In this document: in pieces, positions 1 to 13,300 of the stretch
How positions within the stretch are numbered: position 1 is the stretch's first letter
How the letters are laid out: each line of letters begins with the position of its first letter
Origin: Polysphondylium violaceum
Lineage: Eukaryota; Evosea; Eumycetozoa; Dictyosteliales; Dictyosteliaceae
Reading direction: 5' to 3'
DNA length: 64,000 nucleotides
Assembly (NCBI GenBank): GCA_000277445.1
Contig: AJWJ01000001.1
Location: 111,893 to 175,892, forward strand
Translations under genes and position numbers: made by a program
The notes under the pieces: generated by a model
What the model was told of the DNA's origin: nothing
Seen by the model: the letters and a program-made list of their open reading frames with translations, nothing else
Databases searched by the model: none

Positions 1-458
1 CCAGTAAGATTTGAAACATGTTTATCTGCTTGATTTACTCTATCTTCTAGAATTGAAATATTCTTATTTATATCAGCCATAAGACCTGTTAAATTATCGA
101 TCAGAGGGAATAGTTGTTGTACTTGTTGTGATTTTTCATAGAGTAAAGGTATGAGTTTCTTTTCTGTTTTATCTGTATCACTTTTAATCTGTTTATCCTA
201 TCTATTAATATTTAAAAGTAGACTATAAGATGCATTGTTGTTGATTCTAAAACATACAGTTTCAATAAATGCACCAAATTCATCGATTCTAGCCAACATA
301 TATTCCATTGTATCATCTATATTCTTTGCTTGTTCATTTGTACTGTTTGAAAATGCAAAATAGTTTGAATAACCTTTTGCAACTGATCTCAGTAAATCAT
401 CTGTCTCAATACCAGTCAAGTATTCATCTTGTGGTGATGTAACTATAGTTTTCTCCAT
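1..458 (-). CDS. BLOC-1 subunit 4 (cappuccino)-like, 3' end outside window
   Basis: Two exons are visible: 258..458 (ATG at 458) and 1..188, which runs off the window. They are separated by a 69-nt intron (GTATGT...ACAG) in phase 0. The joined protein reads FIET|IKSDTDK, which lines up with the VDMIRSDTS stretch of animal BLOC1S4. It is followed by a long helical segment rich in heptad-like hydrophobics (PLLYEKSQQVQQLFPLI, then DNLTGLMADINKNISILEDR), as expected for this small coiled-coil protein. BLOC-1 acts in biogenesis of endosome- and lysosome-related organelles. The start codon sits in an A/T-rich leader, and the gene is divergent from coq1 with 614 bp between the starts. The assignment rests on the IKSDT motif, size and coiled coil, so another small coiled-coil trafficking subunit is possible. 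Confidence 0.72.
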
Positions 459-1072
459 ATCTATCTGTATATCTTTATCTTTGTATATTTAATTTGAGAT
501 ATATTGACAGTCTGAAAAAAAATTCTTTTTTTTTTTTATTTTTTTTTATTTTTTATCAATAAGTTACAGAACTCAACTATGTAGGACATATTGAATTGCG
601 AAATATGAATTAATATTAAACTTGATTTCATGAGAAAATGACATACTATAAGTAATAATGTAAAAGTGTAAAACTGATCACCGCTCTAATCCAATCAATA
701 TGATCATGCGATCATTCGATTTTTCAAATTAAATTTTATTTTTTTTATGTTTTTTTTTTTGCATAGTGTCGACTTTTTTTTTGCATAATTTCATTGTCAC
801 CCCGTTAAAACACACATATACACCCCCACACACACACAAAACACAAACTTTGGGTGTCAACCACATATTTAGCTTTTTGTAAATTTGATAAATTATAAAT
901 ATAGAAATTACAAAATCGTTGTGTTTCTTTTTTTTATAATTTTATAATTTTTTTCATATTTATCTAATTATATATATTGTTAAACAAGCACATTGTTGTG
1001 CTTTTTCGATTTTTCATTTTCATATCATTACCTAAATAGGAATAATAGTCATAGTATAGTGTCGTAGTAGCA
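459..1072. promoter_or_regulatory. Divergent intergenic region between BLOC1S4-like gene and coq1
   Basis: This 614-bp stretch is A/T rich with long T runs. It holds two copies of a T-run followed by GCATA (about 751-765 and 773-786) and a C/A-rich tract at about 810-850 (CACACA and CACCCC strings). No ORF or RNA gene is recognisable. It presumably carries promoters for both flanking genes, but no specific factor site can be named. Confidence 0.5.
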
Positions 1073-2498
1073 ATGTTGAGAAACAGTATAAAATTAAACT
1101 CAATTACCAGATTAAAACAAATCAATGGATCGAGTAATAACAACTATTACTTTATCAGTAAACCTTTTTGCAGCACAGTTGCCACTCCCAAACCAGCCAC
1201 AGTAGATCCAACACCACAACAACAAGAACAGCAACAACAACACAACTCATCATCGTCGCCTTGTTCATCCACATCTAAATTATTCACATCACTAAATGGG
1301 TTCTTTGAAAAGGTCAAAAAGAAGTCATTCATGGTGGAGAACTACATGAATGGCGACTTGAAAGAGAATTATAAAATCGAGCAGATCAAACTACTGGATC
1401 CGCTCGGCAATTTGCACGAGAAAAAGGGAAACGAGATATTTAAAATTGTAGAAAAAGACTTGAATCAAATGACAAGCAACATCATCACAACCATCACCGA
1501 GGGTGTGAGCTCGAGAAGCAACTACTCGCCTGCCCCCACCAAAAAGACACACCCCGTGTTGAGTTCCATCTCGTCCTATTATTTTCAATTAAAGGGGAAA
1601 AGAATCAGACCTACTATAGTGTTGCTGTTGTCGAGGGCTTTGTCCACGGGCGGTGGAGCCAATGTGGGTCAAATGAAATTAGCAGAGATTGTGGAAATGA
1701 TTCACACCGCAAGTTTGGTGCACGACGATGTCATTGACGAGGCATCGACCAGAAGAGAAGTGGTGTCTATTAATCACAGTTACTCAAACAAGTTGGCCAT
1801 TCTTTGTGGCGACTATTTATTAGCAAGAGCTAGTTTATTGTTGTCCTCGATTAGAAACAACGATGTCACTGAACTCATGTCTACCGCTTTGGCCGAGTTG
1901 GTTGAAGGTGAATTTATGCAAGCAAAATCAAGTGGTGCAGTCTCATTTGATCAATATCTTCATAAAACTTATCTCAAAACTAGTTCATTAATTACAAATA
2001 GTTGTAGATCAACTGCCATTCTATCTGGTGCAGATTCAAATGTTGTAAATATAGCCACTGATTTTGGTAAAAATTTAGGTTTAGCTTTTCAAGTAAGTTG
2101 TTGTTGTTATTTATATCTAATTCAATAATAATAATATTAATGTTACTATTATCTATCTATAGATTATTGATGATTTATTAGATTACACTAGTTCAGAGGA
2201 GGTATTTGGTAAACCTGTATCTGTAGATTTAACTTTGGGTTTGGCTACAGCACCAGTATTATACGCCACTCAAGAATTCCCTCAATTGGAAAAATTAATT
2301 AAAAGAAAGTTTTCGGAAAAAGGTGATGTTGAAGAAGCTAGAAGTTTGGTTTTAAAGAGTAAAGGTATTGAAAAAACAAGAAATTTGGCGATTGAATATT
2401 GTAATAAAGCCATTCAATCCCTTTTACAATTACCACAATCAGAGGCAAGAGATATTTTAATTACTCTTTCTCATACAGTGGTAACAAGAAATAAATAA
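1073..2498 (+). CDS. coq1: Polyprenyl (solanesyl/decaprenyl) diphosphate synthase
   Basis: Exons 1073..2092 and 2163..2498 with a 70-nt intron give 451 aa. This is a trans-prenyl diphosphate synthase that builds the ubiquinone side chain by adding isopentenyl diphosphate to an allylic primer. The GKRIRPT substrate-binding motif, the first Asp-rich motif DDVID (about aa 218-222, inside HTASLVHDDVID), GDYLLARA, and the second Asp-rich motif DDLLD (aa 343-347) are all present. The second Asp-rich motif is only restored when the intron is removed (FQ|IIDDLLDYTSS). The first 100 or so residues are basic, Ser/Thr/Gln-rich and unconserved, with a CAA-encoded Q run, which fits a mitochondrial targeting region. 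An AATAAA lies near 2568. It converges with the FNIP gene, with 90 bp between the stop codons. The chain length of the product cannot be read from sequence. Confidence 0.9.
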
Positions 2499-2588
2499 TC
2501 ATCGATATATCCGCCGCACAATCAAAAGTATACGCATCATCTCAAGAGATTTACAAACAACAATATTAATAAATATGTTTCGATTTAT

Positions 2589-4568
2589 TTAAATAGGTTG
2601 ATTTTGTTTTTGTTTTTGTTTTAACAAATAGTATTCAGAGTGATCGTTATAGAATGACAGTTTTAGTGAGTGTCCTATTCGTATGGATTCAATTGTTCGA
2701 GTGGGCAGACACAGTTGAGCCATACCTCCATCACATCGGAGATATTGTAGATTGGGTGGGAATATATACATAACATCGTCAGATTTAATCAATTTAATTG
2801 TCAACTGTGTCAAGCTCACTGGCATGCGTAATGCTTCAATTGGTTTGGAAAGTTGTTTTAGCTGTAGGATCTTGAGATTAATGGGAAAATGCGTTAAAAT
2901 AGGATTGGAATGGTAATTGGATTTTCTCTTTATCGTTAGGTGGGTTAGTGTGTCGGGATATTCGGGTATCTCTTTATCAAATGATTTCCCAAGCGTGAGG
3001 ACCTCGAGAAATGGTGGTATATTAGATTTATCCAAAACTTGATCAAAAAAATCTCCTACGGTAAGATTGGTAATAGAGGGCGGTAAACTACCTGGAAACA
3101 GTGGTTGATTATAATACAGACTCAGGGTAATGGTTGTAACAGAAGACGGTATCACTCCTGGATCCAAAGGGTGATCAAAGCTTTTTCCAAAATCAATCAC
3201 GGTCACATTATTTGGGATGACTCCTATTTTTATTGGTTGATTATAGTTTGAGCCAAAAGCCAATTTTTCCAGTGAATCGGGAATCATTCCAATCTCTAAT
3301 GGTTTGTTTAGGTAGTGAGAGAGCTGGATTTTCTTAATGCCACGGGGTAAAGAAAAGTTTTTAAAATCCTTTACAACTACATGATCCAATTTCAAGCTTT
3401 TCAAGTTTAGTGGAAGATTTCTTTTATTGATACCATGGACATCACCTTTTTTAAATTTTAAATGTTGAACTGAGTCTGGAATTTTAATAAATGTCCCAAT
3501 AGAAAAATCGTTGCAACATAAAATATCAAGTTTTGTAACTGAAAAATCTATCACTCCCAACGGTGTGTATTGAAGATACTTTTCACCTAGCACAAGATGA
3601 GTGAGGGAGGTAGGCAAACTGCCAATTTGAAGATTTTGATTAAAATTTCTACCAAACTCTAAAAATCTAATCGAGTTTGGTAAAGTACTTGAGAAAATAG
3701 GTTGATTAAAACTTTCCCCAAACTTTAAATAAGCAAGCATTGGTGGTAAAAATATAATTGGTTGATTAAAATCTGTCCCAAATTCAAGGGTTTCCAATAA
3801 ATTTGGTAAACTTGATAGTGATTGATTAAACATTTGACCAAAACACAGTTTTGTCAAAGTATCTGGAAGGCAATCACTTAAAACTTGATCAAACTTATCT
3901 CCAAAAATCAAAGTTTTCAAAGACTTGGGAAAAAAGGCTCTTTCAAGTGGTTGATCAAAACTGTAGCCAAACTTCAAGTATTCTAAGCTAGGTGGTAAAT
4001 GAAGTTCACTTAAAGGTTGATCAAACCAATAACCCAGTGTCAACTGTTTTAAACTCTCTGGCAAAACATTTGATAATAATGGAGAGTTAAAAGAAAATCC
4101 CAACACTAGTACTTGTAATTGATTAGGAAAGAAGCTTGAATCCACGAGTTGATCAAAGTGTCTGGGCATCTCTAGAAAAGCTATTGAATCTGGCAAATGG
4201 TTTAGTTTGCCCCTAAACTTTACCAAACTGAGTGACCTCAGTTTACCAGACACCTTTTTAGTATAAGTAGAATCCAAAGTTGAACTTGATGAGCCAAAGA
4301 GATTTAAATATTCTAAATTTAACATTTCAATCCCTCCGGGATCTGAATTATTGTCCAACAACATTGAGAATTTGCATCTCTTGAATCTGTCCATCAAAAA
4401 CTGAAACCCATACTCATTTGTAAGTGTCTGAAAATCATTTCTATAGTGATAACTGTCATAGGGATGACCTATTTGAAGGTCATAGTAAGGTTGTCTATAT
4501 GAAAATATCTTGTACCTGAGGTACTTATTTCTAAAAATTATAAAGAATATATTATCATTATTCATCAT
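2589..4568 (-). CDS. FNIP-repeat-containing protein
   Basis: A single exon of 659 aa from the ATG at 4568; the frame also stays open upstream of that ATG. The N-terminus (NIFFIIFRNKYLRYKIFSY) matches the short leader typical of dictyostelid FNIP/IP22 proteins. The rest is a run of about 22-residue leucine-rich-like repeats with the core pattern L..L.FG..FNQP......LP.S, for example LKFGESFNQPI and LEFGRNFNQNL. Such repeats should form a curved solenoid, and the family is greatly expanded in social amoebae with mostly unknown functions. No membrane segment or signal peptide is visible. A few units in the middle (about 3420-3600) are degenerate. The family call is firm; no molecular function is claimed. 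Confidence 0.9.
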   Translation of the reverse strand: MMNNDNIFFIIFRNKYLRYKIFSYRQPYYDLQIGHPYDSYHYRNDFQTLTNEYGFQFLMDRFKRCKFSMLLDNNSDPGGIEMLNLEYLNLFGSSSSTLDSTYTKKVSGKLRSLSLVKFRGKLNHLPDSIAFLEMPRHFDQLVDSSFFPNQLQVLVLGFSFNSPLLSNVLPESLKQLTLGYWFDQPLSELHLPPSLEYLKFGYSFDQPLERAFFPKSLKTLIFGDKFDQVLSDCLPDTLTKLCFGQMFNQSLSSLPNLLETLEFGTDFNQPIIFLPPMLAYLKFGESFNQPIFSSTLPNSIRFLEFGRNFNQNLQIGSLPTSLTHLVLGEKYLQYTPLGVIDFSVTKLDILCCNDFSIGTFIKIPDSVQHLKFKKGDVHGINKRNLPLNLKSLKLDHVVVKDFKNFSLPRGIKKIQLSHYLNKPLEIGMIPDSLEKLAFGSNYNQPIKIGVIPNNVTVIDFGKSFDHPLDPGVIPSSVTTITLSLYYNQPLFPGSLPPSITNLTVGDFFDQVLDKSNIPPFLEVLTLGKSFDKEIPEYPDTLTHLTIKRKSNYHSNPILTHFPINLKILQLKQLSKPIEALRMPVSLTQLTIKLIKSDDVMYIFPPNLQYLRCDGGMAQLCLPTRTIESIRIGHSLKLSFYNDHSEYYLLKQKQKQNQPI

Positions 4569-4763
4569 ATCTTGTTTCAATGGTAATAAAATAAAATTAA
4601 TAAATTTCTAAAGAAATCAAACCAATCATGATCTAGATCCCTTTTTTAAAATTAATTTTCTATTTTTTTTCCAAAAAAAGAGATATTTTGTGATTGATTG
4701 ATGTATTAAATACAATGAATAATGATTTATTACTATTATTATTGATGGTGGTAAAGAGAAGAT

Positions 4764-6645
4764 TTATCTTTTAGTGTTTGCTTTATCAAATTCAATTGAA
4801 ATACTTGAAGAGATATCTTTTGGATCCATTCTAAAGCCTTGAAGCATGTCCAATGCCATCGCGGCAGAAGGAGTATCGATAAAGTCGCAAAAACAAATTG
4901 GTAATTTTCCTTCCTTGTTTATAAGACGAATACCAATGAACCCTCCCATAAATCTAAATAGAATAGACATTTCTCTTTCAGTAACATCTTTGGGTAAATT
5001 TGATACAAAGAGAGTTGGACAAGCAACCAACAAATGATCTGAACCTCTACTACTTGATCCTGGATAACCGTAGCCACCTACAGCGCTATCTCTACCGTGT
5101 TCTCTACTACGAATGCCACCTTCTCTAGCATGAAAATCTCTACTTTCTCTACCATGTTCTTGTGCGCTATTGAAATAAGGTGAGTAATGATGATCACGTT
5201 GATATAATCCTGAGCTTGTATAGTGGTGTGACGATAATGGTCTCTAAAATAATATGATTATTATGATTATTATTATTATTATTATTACAAAGTTAATATT
5301 TAATGCTATCTTTAATTAAATGCAATAAAAACACATACATCATAAGGATCTGGTTGACTAGATCTTTTAAAACCACCACGATCATCGTGTTGGCTGTAAC
5401 GTGGATGGCTTTCATAATGATGATAATCTTCTCTTTGTCTTTTCTTTTCGAGAGGATTATAATGTGAAGAGGATGATGGTTTATCACTAATGTTGTTGAT
5501 GTTAGCCTCACCATTTCTTTCATGACCATTGTCATTAGATCTACGCGGTCTATGTTTGATTGATTTCTCTTGATCCTCATCATCAAAATCGTCATCATCA
5601 TCCATATCTTTTTTATCAACCATCATTGTTGAAATGGAACCAGAGCTTTCTTGAGTACTCAAAATGCTAATGTTATCATTACTATCTTTGCTGCTTGGTA
5701 TTATGGATCCCTCTTCTTCTGCTACACCACCTCCGCCTCTTTTGGATGAATGAAGAGAAACATTATCACTGTGATCTCTACCCCTAACATCTATTTCTCT
5801 TCTGGTGTCTCTAGTATCTCTAGTATCTCTATGGTGATGATGTTGATGATGATGTTGATGATCAGCTCTATCACTCTCTATTTCTCTTTGGTATCTTTGG
5901 TCTCTATGTTGATGATCCCTATGTTGGTCTCTGTGTTGATCTCTATAGTCCCTTTGATCTCTTTGAAGGTCTCTTGGATCTCTTTGATCTCTTTGACTAA
6001 AATCTCTGTGGTCTCTATGGTCTCTATCGACTCTATCGACTTCTCTTTTTCTATTAAAATCTCTCAAACCTCTATAATACTCATCTTGATAATCTTTTGA
6101 TCCCTATTCAATATATTATTAATATTATAACAATGTGAAGTATTGTAGAAAAACAATGAAATTATAATTACCCTATCATAGTCAATGATGATTGGTTTAT
6201 CGATTGGATCAAATTTAAAACCCTGTAACTTGTGTAAAACATCACAAGAATATTCTTTGTCTTTATACTCTACAAAAGCAAAATTTGGTTTCTGTGTTTT
6301 AAAAATTGATGTGTTAATTATTACTTTTCCTACTACTACTACTGTTGTGTGATTACTACTCGCTAGTACTATTAACTCTTTTTCTCGAAATGAATAATGA
6401 TTGAATACACAAACACAAACACAAAAAACACCTCTACTACTCCTACTAAAACTACTAAACTATTATTATATGACTAGTACTACTAAACCAACTAAAATGT
6501 GAAACTACTAATATATATTATTAAGTTGTAAATTATTTACTCTTCTTATTGCGACGAAACCTGGCTGTTGTCTAAATAAATCTTCAAACTGTTCCCCTAT
6601 AGCGGGAATATCTTTAACAAAAAGAATCTTTGATCGACACTCCAT
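4764..6645 (-). CDS. Two-RRM RNA-binding protein, RBPMS/couch-potato type
   Basis: Four exons: 6541..6645, 6172..6291, 5339..6103 and 4764..5243 (introns 249, 68 and 95 nt), 489 aa. RRM1 is split over the first exons (ILFVKDIP as RNP2-like, PNFAFVEYKD as RNP1-like, aa 1-75). RRM2 lies at the C-terminus, about aa 405-485, with TLFVSNLP, LPICFCDF and the ending GFRMDP...EFDKANTK, which is the hallmark of the RBPMS/couch-potato/MEC-8 group. Between them is a highly charged region with RDQRD/RDHRD-type Arg-Asp-His repeats (aa ~85-190), then an acidic and Ser/Arg-rich stretch. RD/RS-like linkers are common in splicing and mRNP proteins, so a nuclear RNA-processing role is inferred. The splice sites make all exons phase 0 and rebuild RRM1, which supports the model. 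Confidence 0.85.
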
Positions 6646-7344
6646 TTCCTGTGTACTCTAATACTGTTTACTATCTATTATAATACTATCTATATGTATC
6701 TATGTAATATCTTTACTATTGTTATATTATCAAACAAATCGTTGAAATATATTCTAAAAAGAAACTATATGGTGGGACCCCCAAAGATTATCTGAAAAAC
6801 TGAAAAAATTGAATTTGAAAAAAAAATTAAAAAAAAAAAATTAAAAAAAAAAGAAAAAAAAGAAAAAAACACCCATGAGTCATTTCAAGATTGCCCACCC
6901 TCCTTGAGCCGATTTTTTATTGATTCCAATTACTTCCAGTACAACAACAAACAACAAAACAACAAAAATAAAAAATACTTGTGTGAAGTAAATATTTGTA
7001 AGTATTGTTATTTGTATGTTTTTCAATCAGATTGGTGATCACAACACCTAGGTCCTCTCCCCGAATTGTTGTATGGAAAATTTTTATTTTTATCTTGTTT
7101 TTTTCATTTTTTTATTTTTTTCATTTTTTTCTCACCCTATACACAGACATAAACTTCACCCCCCAAAATATCTTTTTTTCACACACTTTTATATCTAAAG
7201 AGAAATTCACTCATCTAACACCTATAGTTATAAACACACACACTCACACCCTCACTCATTATTTAAATATTATACACACACTCAAATAAACAAAGATACA
7301 ACACACCAGCAGACAAACACAACCAACAAACAGCAGATCACAAA
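6646..7344. promoter_or_regulatory. Divergent intergenic region, RRM gene / TMEM131-like gene
   Basis: About 700 bp. It holds A-runs at 6820-6870, C/G-rich patches near 6775 (GGTGGGACCCCC) and 6890 (CCCACCCTCC), and a CA/CT-rich tract at 7225-7310 just before the downstream ATG. No credible ORF or RNA gene is seen. It probably holds both promoters and the 5' leader of the downstream gene. Confidence 0.45.
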
Positions 7345-10300
7345 ATGAATGGTGGACCCTTACATCACGTGTGGTGTAAGAGCCATCATGTAAACATCGT
7401 GGTGGTTGCCATGGTTCTGATAGCCATGTTATTATGTGTTGGACACACATTTGCCTCGGCCGTTGATGGTATGTAATTAGGATTAATGGTAGTCATGTGT
7501 CATGTGTCATTGTCATGTCACGAAGATATAGATACATATGCTTACTAATCTGCTGTTTCATATATCTGTACAGTTAAAAATATTCATAATCAAAACATAG
7601 AGGATCACTTGGTGTTTAGCAACAGTCTTATGAATATAAACAATAACAATAACAATCAGTTTCATCAGCACAATACTATCCATCATGCTCATCTTCTTCA
7701 TCACAATGGCATCAAGACAATGGGATATAGATTCACTCTTACAGATTCTTCAAAGATTCCGGCAGTAGTTAAAGTTGCGAGTAATAATAATAACAATAAT
7801 AACAATAACAATAATAATAAGAATGAAGAATACATTGCTAAATTATTTATTCATGATTTAAATGAAAAAAGTGGACCAAGTACATTTCGATCAAAAGGTA
7901 TTTTTGATTTAAAGAATATAGCACAACAGCAGAGTCAACAACAATATAACACTCCTATTAAATCAACAACTACAAGTGAAAACAAAAAAGATGTTTCCGA
8001 TGATGATGATTATTTGGTAGATTCTAAATTAAATACAAAAGTAATCAATAAGCAGCCACAACAACAACAACAACAATTAATAATTAATCCAACAACCATT
8101 GATTTTAAAAGAGCTAGTATAGGCGTACCCCAATCACAAGATATAGAGTTATATAACAACAATGAACATGATTCAATTCAAATCCTATCAATCAACGTTG
8201 ATCATCCAAATTTTTATGTACATAGTTTTGTTCAAGGTCATGTAAGTAATAATAATAGTAGTAATAGTAGTAGATATACTAACGTTTATCATATGATGAT
8301 GATCTCTACAGATATTAGAACCATTAAAATCTTTTAAAGTTAAAATTGTTTATTTACCAAAAGAAATTGAAACTCAAGAAACAGAGTTTACTGTATATAC
8401 AAATGTTGGTGAATTTTCATTCTACACCAAAGGTGAAACTATCAATAACTTGTATCAACTCAATCAAATAACGAGTGAATTGGTATTGATTAATCAACAA
8501 TTTACATATCCAATTTCAATATATAATCCTCATAATGTGACCTTGAGGATTACTGATATTCATACAAGTGGAGGTAACTTTTATCTCGCTTTACCTGGTT
8601 CATTACAAAGAAGTGTAAACAGTAACAGTAACAACAACAACAACAATAATAATAATAATAATAATAATAACAATAATAATGATATTTTAAAGCATCATTT
8701 AAATTCACCATGGGTATGTTATCATATTTACCCATCACATATACACAGTACTAACACAACAAACAAACTACACTAATCAATAGGAGATTCAACCATATTC
8801 AAAACAACATATTATTAATTTATTTTTTGTATCATCGAAAGTTGGACATTTTAGTGGATATATTAATATTGAATCAAATTTAGGGGCATTTGTCGTTCAT
8901 GCAGAACTGATAGCAGTTGATCATGGAGTCTATGTTTTCCCAAGTGAAATTGATTTTGGTCATATCACAAGTCCCACAGATTTTAAATCAATTTCATTAT
9001 TTATTTTAAACTCTGATACTAGTGATTTAAATATCGATATATATCCATCGGATGCAACCAATAGTAATAGTAGTAACAATAATATAAAGTTTAGTTTTCA
9101 TAATTCTTTTATTCCACATGGATATCGCGTATGTATAGGTGTATAATATAGGTGTAGAGTAGTTTACTAATAACAACAATAATAGAGGATTGAAATTGGA
9201 CATTTTATATTTAGTGGAAAGGATCAAGGTCATTTTCAAGGTAGTTTTATATTAAAGATTGAGAATCACAACGATATAGTTATTCCCTATAAAGCCAATG
9301 TGTTGCATGGACATTTGGTGTTTAGTTCAAAGGATACATTGTTTCCCTTGGATGCTCACGACGCAGTGTCGTACAAGAACCAAAAGCCAATAAGCAATTT
9401 AATTACACTTAGGAATAATTTCCCTGTACCGTTATCAATTCAGTCGATACAGGTCTATGATGACGAATACACCATTGTCTGGGCCCCACTAGGCCAGATT
9501 GTGGGCCCACAAAAGACATGGGCACCCATCAGTATTCGTTATCAGCCCAACAGTAACCGACCCTTTCAAAACTCTAAACACACCTCGCTTATCATCCACA
9601 CCAACATATCGTCACTCGAGATTGACTTGCACTATTTCAACGGCAACCTCGATATCTACCAATCGGCCTCGTCGCCATCGTCGTCGGCGAATAACCAGCT
9701 GTCGCCCTCGTCGTTGGTTACCAATGGCGACAAGTCATTTGTCTTTGATTTTGGCATCGTTGGCAGCGGCGAGAAGCGAAAGAAGGAGTTTAGACTAAAG
9801 AATCCCAATCCCTTTGCCATTGACATTGATTGCTTTATGATCAAGGAGAAGAAAGACGCCACTGGCAAGGGCCTGCTCCAACTCCAGCTGCACGGCATCT
9901 TTAATGAAAAGGGAGAGTTGGAAAAGAGCGGAAAGAAGCATTTCAAGAAAGACAACTACAACATACTGTCGTCCAACAGAAACTGTCTCTTGCCCCCCTC
10001 GAACTCTACCAAGGCCAAAGACCTCCACAACATCCGCATAGAGTATGGACAAACAGCCATATTCTACTTAATCGTCGACAACAGTAACAACAGTAACAAC
10101 AACGACAACAACAACAAGAATGTCAATCAAATGGAATTGATATTCAAGACCCAATTTCGAATAGAAACAGTTCCAATTAAGTTTAGAACAGCTTCGGGAT
10201 CACTCTCTATCTATCCATTGTTTAATAATCTCGGCGTCATTCAATCGGGCTTACCGTTGGTCAAACCAGTGTATGCCAACAGCACATTTGCATTCCCCAT

Positions 10301-13300
10301 CACAGTGACTTCGTTCAACAACTCTAACAACCTTCGTATCAAGTGCCAATTCCTCTCGTCAGTCTTGTTGCCCAACCAAATCACTCATTTTGCCAATCTT
10401 GTCGTTGATCCAAATTACTTTGAATTCTCTAGAGCTAGTTATCAATCACAGTTTATGAATTTTCAACAACATCCCAATGCTGCCAATGGTGGCAGTGAAT
10501 GCTCGAGTAACCAAAATGATAATATCGATGTTGGTGCTGCTGAGGAGGATGACGATACAACAAGTTTTGAAGTGTATTCGGATCGAGATTGGAATGAAGA
10601 GTATTACCATTTCTCTGTAGATGTCATGTTTCAAACAGACTTGTTGTTGGATTTCACAATCAGGAACAATGGGTCAATCATCAAACCCTTTTTACCAGTC
10701 TCTTCCTTTGATCATTTTGGTTATCAACAACACCAACAACAACAACAGCAAGACAGCGATCAAGATGAACTTGATGACGAGGAACAGGATAAAAGAGATT
10801 TTGAACAACTTAAAAAACATATTCAAGCTGAAAGAGAAAAGGCAAAGAATGGTGGTGAGAGTAATAGCAATAACAATAGCATACTTCCCAAGAAAAGAGT
10901 GAATCCTCCCATTGATTTTGGTAAAGTTAGAATTGGCAAAGAGGTGGCAAAGTATTTCAAAGTCTCTAATCCAATGCCCGACACTCCAATATCTATTCGT
11001 ATTCTTTCATTGGAATTTTATGAAGAGGTCTATGCCATTAAAATGAACTCACCTCCTATCATTTTAGAAATCTTGGGTCTCAGTGAATTAAATGAAAATC
11101 AAGACGATGATCATCAACAACACAAAAATCCATCGGTTGTTGAAAACTTTGTTCCAATTAAACAGCAATCAAATAGCTTTACCATTAGTAATTTACTCAC
11201 AGACAATCAGTTTGAAATACCCGCTGGTCAGACGATTGAATTGGGTCCTATTCATTTCTCGCCCAAAGAGGTTGGCAACTTTAGTATCAATCTATACATA
11301 AAGAACAACTATACCGTCATATCACCCATTCGATTGATTGCTCAGTCTGAGGGTGGCAAACTCGTGATCTTTGGCGACACGGACAACTTTTCTGCCAGCA
11401 GCGGTGAGCTCCAGTCTGTGAACTTGGAGTTAAACAAGACACATCTCAGCCCCTGTATATTCAAGAAAGGCGAAGAGGTCGACATCAACTCTGAGATCTT
11501 GTTTGACTCGAAAAAGAAGGGTCCGGCCGGGCCCCAATCTCACCATCACAGCAGCTCCAGCACCAAAGACTCGCACATCGAGATAAACAAAACCATTCAT
11601 TTGGTCAACAAGGGCAACATGCCGCTGGAAATAACAGACGTCTTGATCAGTGACCTCAAGTGCTTTGGCTATGGCTTCAAGGTGGTCAACTGCAACGATT
11701 TGCTCAAACACAAAAAAGACTTGCAACCAGGCGACAACATCAAGCTGGTTATATCGTTTGAACCCGACTTCTCGACCGCTCTGACCAAACGTGACTTGGT
11801 GATTAGAACCAACCAACGAACCTTTTACTTTCCCCTCATAGGCTCGATGCCCCATGACTACTTGCCTCTTTGTACCCATCTCCAACCCTCGTTCTTTTAC
11901 GAGTATCCTGCAAAGATTATCTTTATCATTGGCATGATCATCTTGTTTTTCATCATGATCTTTATCACTTGGAAAGAGTATTCAAACTTTTTTAAAACTA
12001 CTCAAAACAAACAAGCAAACAACGAGTCGTTTAACAATGGTACTAATGATATCGGCAGTGGTAGTGGTAGTAATAGTGGTAAAGGTCACCATCATCATCA
12101 TAACCATATCCTGGATGATCATCACCATCACCATAATGTAGGCACACCAAAATCACCAGACAAGTCTTCATTTGTGGATCAGCCAACAGTGAAATCTGTA
12201 AAGAAAAAGAAGAGTTCAAGCTCCTCTTCATCTAGAAATAATCTTTCACCCTCTCTTCACCCTCCTACTCAACATCCAACTGCTACCTCTATCTCTACCT
12301 CTAACTCTAACTCTGCCACAACGGCACCAACAATAGTAACACCACCATTATCATCAACAGAAGCCAACAAGGTATCTAATGATACTGTAGTTGTAGATTC
12401 ACAATCACCTTCAAAAGTATGTAAAGATGATAAAAAGAGATCTTTGGATGAGGTTGATGAAAGTAGTGTAAAGTTGTCAAATCCTTCAACTCCAACTTTA
12501 CTCTCTCCTCAAAAACAACAAAAAATAACTTCTCCTTCATTATCTTTATCTAATGAAACGACTCCAACTCCTACAACAACCACTCCAACCCCACAACCAG
12601 ATAGACAACCTTTGGTTACCCCTTTACCAACTCCTACAACTACTACACCAGTTCCACAACAACAAACAACAACTCCAACTCCAACTCCAACTCGTACCTC
12701 TTTGTCTCCCTCTACACAAGAAAAAGAGGTCGCAGCTAAACAACAACCCTCAAGTCAACCACAACCAACTATAACAACCCCACATTCCTTAACTCCATCA
12801 TCATCTACTACAACTCCTCCAACTCAACCACAACAACCCGAAAAACATAAACCAACTCTTCATCAACATAAACAACATGAAGGTTCAAATTATCAACAAC
12901 AAAAGACTTTTAAACCTAAATCTAATGAAATAGAGTATAAGAAAAAGGAATACAATAACAACAGCAAAGAAGATAAAGAATCATTTGAAAAGATTAGAAA
13001 GAAACCTTTTGACAATGCTACTGAAGAAAAGGTAAACTTTTATGATAAACAACACAAGTTTTCTAAAAAGAAATATCTTGATTCAAATCATCCAAATCAA
13101 CCATCTTCTTCTTCCTCTTCCTCCTCTACTACCTCTTCAAACCCTTCCTCTACTTTTATCAAAGGTCCAAGAGAATTCAAGCAAAGAGGTAAAAAGGTTT
13201 ATGTTCCAAAACAACCTCAACCACAGCAACAGCAAACCCAACAACCACAACAACCACAACCATTACAATCATCTCAAATTCAATTCCCAACAACTCAACC

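Noticed and set aside
12060-12150. His-rich CAT/CAC repeats in the TMEM131-like tail as a metal-binding domain
   Set aside because: Such runs are ordinary low complexity in this genome.
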